From positions 186,001 to 250,000 of the forward strand of contig CAJQUW010008657.1 of NCBI GenBank assembly GCA_907163375.1: 64,000 nt of DNA. Direction: 5' to 3'. This DNA comes from Prostheceraeus crozeri. Taxonomy: Eukaryota > Platyhelminthes > Polycladida > Euryleptidae. Below the pieces are notes generated by a model. The model was not told where the DNA came from. It saw nothing but the letters and a program-made list of their open reading frames with translations, and did no database searches. Within the stretch, counting starts at the first letter, position 1. Each line of letters starts with the position of its first letter. Below, piece after piece: positions 1-10,300 of the stretch. Both the position numbers and the translations under genes were made by a program.

Positions 1-502
1 ATTATTCTGAGGATTTGAAGAGCATTCATAAAGTCAATCTATCGAAAACCAGTCATATCAGAGTCATCGAGATGGAAATGTAAATACCACCGATGAAAGA
101 ATGATAAAATGCTGCCGTTCTTCCCGAGAGGATCTTATCTCGTTAATAATGGATTAACTTCCTTCTGTCTGTGGGTCCTTCTGGAGCGAACAAATCCTAT
201 CCCAGTTATTGCATTCAATGGTAGCAAGTAAATGTGTGTATCGGATCGGATTTGGGGGTTGAATCCGATCTGACGACTCGAAAACAATATATTTTCAAAA
301 TCCGAATCCGCGACATTCGTATAATCCGACTAATCCGAAAGAGCATTTTCATGAAAGACGCAGGCTATGTCGTACATGCTCCCTCTGCATCCTGCTTCTG
401 ATTAATTGCTCACATCTTGCATGTCTATAATTGATTAAATAGGGATTATTGTTTTAGGCTTTACTTTCAACGTTGCACAAGAACAATGTACTGTACACTA
501 GC
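1..502. other. No gene recognised
   Basis: I see no coding exon here. Around 240-345 there is a cluster of GATCCG/ATCCGA words that resembles, in inverted orientation, a cluster at 2735-2812. This may be a decayed transposon end; see the entry covering 240-2812. Confidence 0.5.
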
Positions 503-1020
503 AGTAAGTTGCGTAAACTACGCAAGTGGGACTGAGATATTCAAGCCCGTCCAAGTTGATTTTGCCACAATTTTTGAATGTTAGCGTTTGCTCGGTATGA
601 TGCTGTCTGTCTGTTTATCCTGTTTTTGAGTGGTATGGAGAGCCTTCATGTTTACTGATAGGTAACAGTAATTAATTACACTTTTCTAATTGGTATTTTT
701 GGTTTCGTTTGATTGTGGAAGATAAGTCTCTTCTTTTGTCTGATATAAAACGTTTCAAATATATGTTAATGTTTGAATAATGTCTGGGATATTATGTTAA
801 CAAAATCAATGAGACTGTCTGATAGTTAGCGTTAGTATGTAGCTGATGAGGGATGTTTAAACATCAACTTGTTTTGAGATTCAAATTCACTGTCTGGTTT
901 TAGATTTTGTTCATCAATAATTATTATAAAAAATTGATTCTTTCTGTATCTTTTTAATGAAGCTATGTTTCTTTTCTATCCCTTACAACATCCTTTTCTA
1001 TTTAGTCTTTTCAATTTCAG

Positions 1021-1055
1021 TCGTCCAGATGTCAACGTTTTTCTTGTTGATGATT
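1021..1055 (+). other. Candidate 35-nt micro-exon, copy 1
   Basis: The segment follows a pyrimidine-rich tract ending TTTCAATTTCAG and is followed by GTGAGC, so it has the form of a small exon. A second segment of the same length and layout lies at 1994-2028. Because 35 is not a multiple of three, the two could be mutually exclusive alternatives rather than jointly included exons. No host protein domain was recognised, so exon status is inference from splice-like flanks and repeat conservation only. Confidence 0.3.
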
Positions 1056-1993
1056 GTGAGCGAAAGCTACGCAGGTGAGACTGAGACATTCAATCACGTC
1101 CATGTTGATTTTGTCACCGTTTTTGAATGTTGGGGTTTGCTCGTTATGATGCTGTCTGTAAGTGAATCCTATTTCATGAATGGTATGGAATGCTTTCAAG
1201 TTTACTGAAAGGTGAAAGCAATTCATAATGATTTTCTTGTTGGTATTTTATTACGATGGACAGTCTTGATGGCAATTCTCTTTTTTTGTGTGATATAATA
1301 ATATTCAAATACATGTTCTTTTTTGAAATATTCCTGTGATATTATGTTAGCAAAATCAATGAGACTGTCTAATAGTTACCGTTTGTATGTAGTTGATGAG
1401 GGATGTTTAAACATCAACTGATTTTGGCCATTAAATACACGAGTGACTGTGATTTCTTTCGCAACATAATTAAATGCAGCTGTAAGTTGCGTGGACTACG
1501 AAAGTGGGACTGAGATACTCCATCCCGTCCAAGTCGATTTTGCAACCAATTTTGAATGTTAGCGTTTTTTGGTTATGATACTGTCTGTAAGTTAATCCTG
1601 TTTTTTGAGCGGTGTGCAGTGCTTTCATGTTTTCTGATTGAAAAGTAGTTAATTACGCTTTCCTGGTTGGTATTTTTTACGTTGGAACGTCTTGAATACA
1701 ATTCTCTCCTCTTGCCTGATATAAAAATTTTCAGATATATTTTGTTTTTTGAAATATATCTGTGACATTATGTTAGCAAAATCGGTGAGGCAGTCTGATA
1801 GTTAACGCTTGTTTGCAGCTGATAAGGGATCTTTAAGCATCAACTGGTTTTGTCAATTAAATACACAGTCTGGTTTTAGATGAAGCTCATCATTTTTTTA
1901 TTATTGAAAATTTTTTATGCATCTTTTGAATACAGCTATGTTTCATTTCTATCCCTTACTCCATACATGTGTTTTTAGTCTTTTCATATTTAG

Positions 1994-2028
1994 CCGTCCA
2001 CATATCGCCGTCTTTCTTCCTGATGATT
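1994..2028 (+). other. Candidate 35-nt micro-exon, copy 2
   Basis: It follows TTTTCATATTTAG and is followed by GTAAGC. It matches the 1021-1055 segment at most positions, including CGTCCA near the start and TGATGATT at the end, with the same length. Retention of length and of both splice-like borders in two diverged repeat units is the only support. Confidence 0.3.
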
Positions 2029-2340
2029 GTAAGCCCTAGATGCAGACATGGATCATGAATAAAAATCTCTTGAAACATGCAGATGATACTGTTTGTATGT
2101 TAACCCTTTTTCATGAGTGGTGTGGAGTGCTTCCATCTTAACTGAAAGGTAGAAGTAGTTAATTACGCTTTTCTTGTTGGTATTTTTGTTTCGGTTGGAT
2201 TATAGAATAAAATTATCTTCTCTTGTCTGATATAAAAATTTCAAATATATGTTCTTTTTGGAAATAATATCTGCGATATTATGTTACCAAAATGTATGAG
2301 ACTGTCGGATAGTTGGCGTTTGAATGTACTGTACATGGAT

Positions 2341-4439
2341 GTGCAAAGGCTAAGGCTATCTAATGCTTTAAGCATTGTCTTAACAACAGTATGAATTACA
2401 TGCTGCATAATTCCTCAAAAAACAAGTAAAATACCAAGCAATATACTTACAGTAATATACCAGGTGATGCAGGCAAATCGATGAACGCAATTGCAGTAAC
2501 TTAGCGTGTATATCCGGACGCTATGATCATATTCTACGCTAGTATGGTGTGTCATTTACAACTACTACAGAAATTTTTCTGATTATTCTTATTTAGCCAA
2601 ATCGTAGAACCATGAAAGTTATCTGCGCAAGCATATTTTCATATATTACTACTATTGGCGTAGGCATAATAGGGCCTAAATAATTTCCTTTCATACGGTG
2701 GCCGAGGCTACAATTTCCACGATGTCGGATTAATTCGCATTTTCATAAAAATGCTAATCCGAGCGAATGCGATCTGACAGTCAGATTCGGATCGGATTGA
2801 ATTGGCACTCCTCGAGTAACAGGTGATAAAGACTGATGCGGAGACATTCGTCTACCTTTGGTTTGCGTGATTGGCGCAATGCAGCACTTGCTCGTAGGAA
2901 GCATACGAGACTCAACCGTTGATTGAGGTATCTACCAAGTGATAAGCACATGTATTTAAGTTAATATTTCTCCGTGATAAATTCGTCAATGGAAATATTA
3001 TTCACATCAATCGACTCCTCATGATCTAAATTGACTGACTGTGTACATCTAATGTAGTGGTAATGTTCTGGTTGGTCAGAATCTAGACTTTCAGTGCGTT
3101 CAATGCGAAATTTTCTTGTCCTTGAGTCTAGTTCTGGATATGATCATCAACATCTCTGAATACCAACACGTGCACAAGGCAATATGTCTCTGTAGCGTCG
3201 ACCTACAAAGTGAAGCTAGCTTGCTACCTCAACGGGTAACGGCATATCTTCATCATATTGACCCATTGACAGTGGATCGTTTAGAAAAGCTTCGATGCAA
3301 CAATGATGCACTGTCAAAGTATCACAAACTTTTACTCCGAAAGACTGCATACGTCGTCTTAGTTACCAAGATATTGTAGCCATGGTCTCTTTATCACAAA
3401 GAGAGATATCAATCAGCAAAGCGCAATTTAAACCAGTTTTGAACGTTGTTACATAAGGCAGGAAGACCTGCCAAACTCAATGAAAGACTAAAATTCATCC
3501 CTACAACTGCTAAAACCGAAGGTTTGCTGATCAGTGATTCAGAATTCTGATGATGGCATCGACAGCCAATTCGATAGAATTGGAAGATTATGAAAATATT
3601 CCGTATTGAAATATGGATTATGGAGATTATCAAATGCCGTGAAAATATTCAAACTCTTTAAACAGAAGATAAAGTATGTGCTTTTTTAGTTTCACCTGGT
3701 AATTTTACCACATCATCATTGACACTTGAAAGTAGGTTTAATCCCACTGGTTATAAAATCAATGAAATTCTTGATTGGCGGATCAAATTGACCTTGCAAA
3801 TTAACATGCTGCTTTTCAAATTTATAAGTAGAAATTGCATTAAAGTAACCATTCTTCAAGATGCTGCATCTCTCTCACAGATCACATACTCGTATACCTA
3901 CAAAGCTCCTAGGATATTCATAACCATATATACAATAAATCGCACAACTGGATTTGGTTGAATAAAAAGTGGTCCTTTGGCGACTTGCTCTTGATGAAAA
4001 CCGCCAAAAACGCTATTTTAAAAAAAATTCAAATTTTAAATTGATCTCATGGCAGATAAGTCATAGCTATCAATTTATTTATAAAGCGGATGGCTACCGT
4101 GCATTATAGAGAAGTTCTCTGTGCAATTAAGTTAGCAGAAAATGGAAGTACGATTTGTTAAAATTAATCTTAAGTTCCACTGATATTCAAAGTAGCAAAA
4201 TGAGGCAAAATTTTCTCGACATTTTCGGACTGCATCTTTGGCACCAAAACTCTACTAAGCCTGTAATCGACCCAAGTTTTCTAACTTATGAAATCTAGTT
4301 AATGGCTTTTTCCACCAGGCTAAATGGATCTGTAAAGTTAAGACACTTGTCCAAATTGCTAGCTATCAGACTGCATTCTACGGTCAATAAAAATGACTGC
4401 AAAATTTAGTTATAAATGAATTCAACTATATTTATGTGT
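2341..4439. other. No recognisable gene; one unassigned open frame
   Basis: An open stretch of about 87 codons on the plus strand (3116-3376) and one of about 74 codons on the minus strand (3409-3633) have no recognisable motif and no convincing start context. I saw no repeat family here apart from the ATCCGA cluster at 2735-2812. Confidence 0.5.
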
Positions 4440-5695
4440 ATTAGTTCAATTTTCATAGGCACATGACTTACTATATACTTATATATTATATACTTATATG
4501 ATTCTCTAAATTTATGTTTAATTTTTTATCTGAATCTGAATAACATTGTGGAACCATTTACCTACATCTGTTAAGTTTATTATGATCATTGTCTTTGATT
4601 ATGGCATTTTGCTCTTTTCGTGGCAGATAGTTCAGCTGGAAAAGAGAGGAAGGACGGAGCAAAGACAAAATCAACGGGAAGAGTATGAAAGAGCGATCGA
4701 AGTCAGTCAGGAAAGTGGCCCCGTTGGTGCTGCATGAAAGGCGTCGGTGTGAACTCCATCTTTTGTGGTTCGTGCAAGATGCGGTGCCATTAGAAGTGTT
4801 CTGGACTTGGTACACCCAATTGAGTCCTAAGTTTCCGCTGTCTAAGGTGCGTCGGTGGTAACCCTAACGACGACAATTCTCTGGAAATCATTTGCATGTC
4901 CGCAAAGGAGTCCAAGAATTTTGTTACCTAGGGGATGTCCTTGCCACGTAAGCTGGAATTAAAAGGAGTCAGAAATCGCATTACGGCCGCATGGAAGAAG
5001 TGGAGGGAGGTAGCCAGCTTGTTGACCAACAAAGCTATTCCGTTAAGGTACATGGCGCACTTATACCAGTTGTATGTGAGATCGGTCCTAATGCATGGTG
5101 CGGAAACATGGTCCCTCACTCAGAAATTTACGTAGCAGCTAAAAGGCGTTGACAGGGGAATGCTGCGATACATGTGGCTAAAAGACAAGGTGCCAAGTGA
5201 CGAAATGGCAACCAATGTGTCCGCCTACGTCAGAGACGCTTAGGTTGGTTCGGACGCGCAAGAAGAGCAAACAACAACATCATCGATGAGGTACACCATC
5301 TCTTAGTCGACGGCCGCCGTCCACCAGAGAAGGCGAAGAAGACATGATATGCCTGTGTCGAAGAGGGTCTGGAATATCTCAAACTCAAGGACGACACTGT
5401 ACTGGATCGAACAGAGTGGAAGAGAGTCATCGCAACAACGTCCAACCCTGACGGAATCGGGAAGAAGCGACGAAAAACAAGAAAGTAAAGTTAAATTAAG
5501 TGGGTAGAGTCAGGTAGTTTGTGACATGATCAAACTTATGAAAATACTCTTATTAATAAGGACGAGCAGTAACTAATAGTCACCCATCGAACTGCCAATT
5601 TAACAAGCATTGCCTCTCCAAGATTGTCATGGCGCGGAGGATTTGTGAAATTATCTTACTTTGCAGTGTCTACAGTGAATTGCAGAATTATGCTG
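4440..5695 (+). mobile_element. MITE copy G, split by a LINE fragment
   Basis: 4440-4623 aligns with the complete family member at 49,019-49,862 (shared words include TTCAATTTTCA, TGAATCTGAATA, CATTGTCTTTGATTA and GTGGCAG). The similarity resumes at about 5520-5695 (ATGATCA, GAAAATACTCTT, TTAACAA, TCTCCAAG, TGTCATG). Between the two halves sits LINE sequence. CAGATAGTT (4624-4632) and CAGGTAGTT (5511-5519) flank the insert and match at 8 of 9 positions, as expected of a target duplication. The terminal inverted repeats of this copy are not recognisable. Confidence 0.6.
4635..5490 (+). pseudogene. Non-LTR retrotransposon ORF2 3' fragment (RT C-terminal region)
   Basis: Conceptual translation with several stops and shifts gives the C-terminal part of an endonuclease-reverse transcriptase polyprotein. 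A cysteine block (CGSCKM..H near 4765-4790, then FRCLRCVGG near 4830-4855) is followed by a long stretch with KGVRNRITAAWKKWRE, LTNKAIPLRY, VRSVLMHGAETWSL (about 4964-5115), then MLRYMWLKDKV, LRWFGRARRAN and VDGRRPPEKAKKT. These blocks are familiar from the region after the catalytic core in endonuclease-bearing LINEs. The catalytic palm motifs are absent, so it is 5'-truncated and dead. The clade is not certain; it is not the same family as the LINEs at 10-12 and 55-62 kb. It lies inside MITE copy G. Confidence 0.75.
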
Positions 5696-5700
5696 CGAAG

Positions 5701-7070
5701 TTAGCTTTGACCTGCGTTTTTCGCCACTAATGGTGCGAGCCGCTGACATATTCTTTAATATAGTTTTTTATATTACTATAGGTAGACATGCCAGTTTAAG
5801 TAATGCAACACTAATACTCGCACTTACCGGGCAAATATATAAAAAGACGCAGAGAAAAATGTTTGTGATTTTATAAGCAATGAGGAATCGGTGGAGCTTG
5901 TACTCGTAATAAACGTGGGAAGAACGCAGAATAAGATAGGCCTACATGTGGTTTAATATGTCGCTTCGCTAGAAAAATTCATGCAATATTGCATATAATT
6001 GACAAGACAGTCCATGTTTAAGTAAACAGCTAGTAAATGATAAGTGGGAATTGTAGCAAGGAATTGAGCAAATGGAATGGTCATAGCAATTATACTGTGG
6101 TCACACTATGTCATCAGCAACCTTTTGATATGGTATTCCGTCAAATAGGTAGGCAATGAATTATTGATGCGAAGCATATTGTGATAGCTAAAACTCAATA
6201 ATTCCTTTGTTTCGGAATTGAACGTTAAATAGCCTGCAATGATAACTGATAACTGTAACAAAAACACAGAATTATAGTAGGCCAACCATGCTTTTCCACA
6301 CAGTCACGAACGAACTACAGGATATTTCGCTGCATTTTTTTGTCATTCCAAATCTATTGAACCGGTGATTATAAAATTTTGCTTGAATTGGATAATACGG
6401 TCACTGTTCATAAAAATCTAACCAATCCAATATAAAAATGAGTTTATGACAGTGCAAAATACATTAGTTTAATTGGTCAAGAACGAATGCAAAACGACAT
6501 GACTTTTGAAAAATATATTAACGTACAATAGATTAGCATGCTATTTAATAGACTTGAAATAAATGCTGAAAAGAAATCCAGAAGCGTTTCATCGCTAGCG
6601 ATTCATAGGTTTCGAGAATTATGGTCACGTGCGAAGCTTTTGTTCAACTTCATGAGAAAAGAAGTTCGAAAAAAATCAGTTACAAACGAGTTCCATATTT
6701 TTTTGTATACGGATGAAGTTAATAAATAATTTCTTAACATATATTTCGTGACGGGCATCGAATGTCTGATGGCATTCACGTAAAGCAATCATGATGGTAT
6801 AAACTTTAAGGACAGGACTCCTTAGGTTCAATTTTGGCTCACTTCATTATCATCATTGCTTGAAAGTTATTCTTAAAGTATCCAAGAAATTCTATTGACA
6901 TACGAGTTATTCTATTTTTAGTACTCCAGGGATTCCCATGCTATTTGAAGACAGACCTATTCAGTACGGGAACATATGCATGCCTTAGGTGGAGAAATAC
7001 ATGGAAAGACTAGCCCCTATTTTAAGTAGCCAATGCTCTGACATGGACATGGATAATATCAGTTTTTTAG
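5701..7070. other. No gene recognised
   Basis: AT-rich sequence. Short open frames near 6538-6729 and 6603-6788 overlap on opposite strands and show no motif. I see no repeat shared with the rest of the window. Confidence 0.5.
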
Positions 7071-7256
7071 TAGCCCTGGGCAGGTGCAGAGTGCTCAACA
7101 GTTCGCGAGACCTGTCTCAACGAGTGTAACAGTAGAATTTCAGGCACGATCTGGTGACATTGATTGCACTTGTCACCAGTTACAGGATATTCTTGAGAAC
7201 GCGCCCAAGATGACCGGTGTTCAGGCGGATCAACAGTGGATAGCCAAAGGCAATCA
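7071..7256 (+). CDS. Candidate coding exon, function unknown
   Basis: The 186-base segment is richer in G+C than its surroundings, is preceded by ATATCAGTTTTTTAG and is followed by GTAACT. One plus-strand frame is open throughout and contains QARSGDIDCTCHQLQDILEN and KMTGVQADQQWIAKGN. The splice phases would be symmetrical (one base completes a codon at the start, two bases are left at the end). An opposite-strand open frame covers the same bases and cannot be excluded. I do not recognise the protein; it could equally be old transposon coding sequence. Confidence 0.22.
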
Positions 7257-8489
7257 GTAACTAGCTGGACGGGCATTCTCAATCGTCTACGCAAATTGTG
7301 ATCCTACGCGACATGGTTATCGCTGGTGTACCAGTCGCGGTGCTACCAAGAAATTTATCGGAATAATCCAGTCTTTCGCTGAAAATGATTGAGGTGCAGT
7401 TCTTCAAGGAACGTTCGAAATCAATTTACAGGATTTCTGATCCCAATAATGTTGCATAAAATCTGACATTTGACCAGTCGAAGTAGATTATGCAATAGAC
7501 AATCATGATCGGTATATTTTTCATCTCCGAACTGACCATGAAAAATTTTACATTTGCCTGCTGCGTGTAGGCATAATCATCATTTTTGAAGCTCTCCTAA
7601 AATGATACATTGTCCTTTTTGTTACCAGAAAGTTGTTTTCATAGTTTATTCCTAGTTCATGATTACAGGGTAAGATAATCATGAAATTATAGTCATGTAG
7701 CTAATTAACATAATACCTCATTAACGAACGAGCATAATACCTCAGTCACGATCGAATACTCATCTCGTTGCTTCCGACGGTCGTTTGAGTCCTCATAATA
7801 AAATTTTAGTCAAATGTAAATGTGCTAAAAGCATCAAATACCTGTGAATAAATTTGTGTTTGATTGAAAAAATTGACGCAGTAGGAGAAAGAAGAGAAAT
7901 AAAAAAATTGGTCACGAATGAACATTCATCCCAAGATTCATACTCGCATGACGAAATTGCAAGACATTATGCCCTAGACAAAGGAGTATCAACAATAATA
8001 TAACGCAGTATTGGCATGAGCTGCTATTCATTTCTAATACTACTTTAATTGTTTCAAAAATTCATGGGGATTAAATTCTTTTTATCTTAAAAAACTAGGA
8101 TATTCAAAAATTAGATTTCTTAATAGAAGAATGTCTAAACGATAAACTTCGCGATTCCTTATGGCTTAGGAAATCCTTCAAGGAAAGCGCAAGTCACAGT
8201 GAAAATAATGGGCTTGAATATGCACCAAACGTGCCGCTTTCTTCCGTGGAATTGTTGAGAAGTCAATTATTATTTCATGTCAAGATGTATGTACAAAATT
8301 TTTCGATTACCATCCAGTAATCATCTTCAAGCACTAACTGCCAGGGTTGGTAGAAGTTTGAAATACAAGGAATTGGAAAATGATGTTTACAAAAAATGAT
8401 TCAGGGTGTAATGGATTTGAACATCTAAATCCGATCGTAGCTGGATTTCTACAGCATTAATTAAGTAGATAAAGTAAATTCGGCAGGGA

Positions 8490-8542
8490 CATCTGGGTGT
8501 GATGACAATGTGAAGATATCTGGGTGTGGTGACAATGTGAAG
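8490..8542. repeat. 27-bp tandem duplication, two copies
   Basis: The unit begins ATCTGGGTGTG and ends GACAATGTGAAGAT. The second copy follows directly and differs at one position (GATGAC against GGTGAC). Confidence 0.8.
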
Positions 8543-9070
8543 ATAATTTGATCAAACAGACCTGATCCCGCAGTCAGTAGGCCTACTGCTATGATAGTGG
8601 TAGAATGAATCCCACTTATACTAACTCGCAAATAGGACTCACTCATTCTAGTCATATAGGCCTAGGCCTACTACTTTATTATTATAGAAATATTATCAAT
8701 AAACAACATTCGGATACATAGCACATGAAGTACTTTCATTTAGGCCCTATACCGGTGCAATGAAAATATGGCCGGATATTCGACCTAATTTGAAATCCGA
8801 TGTGTTCCTAAAATTGACACGTCGACTATTTTACTATTTATCAAAGAAGTCATCAAGTTATCAAAGCGAGATTGTTGACAAAGACTATACTTTTGCGACA
8901 TGATAGCTCTGAAAAGCAGTTCCCCTTCTACAAGACTTTCTTATCGATCATCTCGGAACTTCTCTTTTCAGAAGCTTATGGCCGAACACCAGCGAAATGA
9001 GGTATGGTGATTGTGTGATAGAAATTGCTTGCAAGAGCTGTCATGCCACTCTATACAGTAAAGAAAGAGC

Positions 9071-9358
9071 TTGAATGACTGTTTGTGCAACAATGCTAGA
9101 TTATCTGACGTGCCTCTTAAGGGCGACAATGAATCACTTCTCCACTGTGGGGAGCGATGGATTGCTGCTGTCAAGGAAACCTCTGACGATAACGATACTG
9201 GTTTGGAGCACAAAGTTCAAAAATCATTTTCGCAGAAATTGAATTCAGAATTCTCTGTAAAATTTGTAGATCACCATTTCGCTCGATTATGTCATCCGAT
9301 CAAACTCTTCCGCTTTTCATCGATGCCTATATATGCTTCAAATTATGCGAATAATTCA
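9071..9358 (+). CDS. Unassigned open frame, about 96 codons
   Basis: The predicted peptide is hydrophilic in its first two thirds (for example ETSDDNDTGLEHKVQKSF) and contains several Cys and His residues without a spacing I recognise. A separate upstream frame contains IACKSCHATLYSKERA (about 9021-9070), hinting at a Cys-rich domain broken by a frameshift. No family assignment is possible by eye. It may be a transposase or zinc-binding remnant rather than a host exon. Confidence 0.2.
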
Positions 9359-9870
9359 TAACTGGTCTTGAGCCTACTTCGAACAATCAATCAATGCTTT
9401 GGGAAGGTCTTTGGTACTTCTACTGGGTGGCTTTAGACTGACTACCACTTGGTTTTATGACAAGCGAAAAAGACATTTGAAATAAAACATTTAATGATTT
9501 GCGTTATATCAAGCTTAAGAATATTGAGTTTTATATTCATAGGGTAAGAAAATTTCGTATCTACGACCTACTCAGAAGAAAAAAGGTTTGGGATAAACTT
9601 TGATAGTTGAATTGGGTGAAAGATAGATATTTGGATTTATTTTTAGGTCAGGTTTCCGCTCTTCAAACCAAAAATTGCAAAATCAGACAACACGTCAGTA
9701 AATAATCCACATTAGACTACACGTGATGATACTTTATAGTGTCCACCCATATTTTGGCACTGAAACAAAACATTTGCATTCCATTCTCTTCATTCCACAT
9801 AAAAAAATGGCCATTAAACCAGACGGCAAGCAATCCAAAAACATTTTCGACTGACCACTGATTTCACGGG

Positions 9871-9998
9871 CAGACCACACAAAGCGAAACTCTTTAAAGT
9901 GTGGTCTACTAAGTCTGGTGGAATTTTTTGTGAGAAATGACAATAATGGATTGCATCCAGATAGACCACACTATAAGGTTTCGTTTCGTATGGTCTGG
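9871..9998. repeat. Nested inverted repeat around AGACCACAC
   Basis: AGACCACAC (9872-9880) pairs with GTGTGGTCT (9899-9907), forming a 9-bp stem. A second block at about 9963-9998 (TAGACCACACT to TATGGTCTGG) is an inverted, diverged copy of the first block. The function is unknown; it may be the core of a small MITE. Confidence 0.4.
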
Positions 9999-10274
9999 CT
10001 TTCTGATGTGGTATGGTTTGACCGTTGCCCTCAATGGTGTGAAAAACAGATGATATATTTTGTATAGTTAACAGCAAAGTTCAAGAAAGAAGTTCACAGG
10101 AAAAAAACAAAGCCTGAAGATTTACAGCTCACAAAATAAATTAAACCACATGTAAAATAGGAAAATATTATTCCAACAATGCTGTACAATGCGCACAGTC
10201 ATATGTGCAATGAGAGTGGGATTGATTTCTTCACATCGTCATTCACATCGACACTCTATCCCATGGAGCAAGTA

Positions 10275-10300
10275 TGTAGTAGTAGTGTAGTAGTAGTAAG
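10275..10300. repeat. (GTA)n microsatellite tail of LINE L3
   Basis: A GTA/TAG tract lies directly next to the LINE 3' terminus. In the orientation of the element it is (TAC)n after AAATAAAAACGCTT. L2 ends in the same way but with a CT tract, so the tail is best seen as part of the insertion and not as an independent microsatellite. Confidence 0.7.

Larger units (their letters stand above)
503..2340 (+). repeat. Four diverged tandem units (about 0.3-0.55 kb each)
   Basis: Unit starts are near 503, 1057, 1481 and 2029. Shared landmarks in order are GTAAGTTGCGT or a variant, GGGACTGAGATA, TTTTTGAATGTTAGCGTTT, ATGCTGTCTGT, GTTAATTACGCTTTTC, GATATTATGTTA and GATGAGGGATGTTTAAACATC. Unit 2 lacks the last 130 bases or so that units 1 and 3 carry, and unit 4 is shortened at both ends. 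The divergence shows an old duplication. Units 1 and 3 each end in a 35-nt segment flanked by acceptor-like and donor-like sequence. Confidence 0.75.
240..2812. mobile_element. Possible decayed element bounded by ATCCGAT-rich inverted arms
   Basis: The left cluster (about 240-345) contains TTGAATCCGATC followed by several ATCCGA words and CATTTTCATGAAA. The reverse complement of 2735-2812 contains TTCAATCCGATC, ATCCGA words and ATTTTTATGAAA in similar order. The match is interrupted and weak, and no target duplication was found. The block would enclose the 503-2340 tandem repeat. A similar word cluster lies near 47,310-47,345. Chance similarity of low-complexity sequence is a real alternative. 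Confidence 0.2.
7257..10270. other. No recognised gene; small repeats only
   Basis: The stretch holds a 27-bp tandem duplication (8490-8542), an unassigned open frame at 9071-9358 and a nested inverted repeat near 9871-9998, listed separately. The remainder is AT-rich with no recognisable coding or transposon sequence. Confidence 0.5.
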
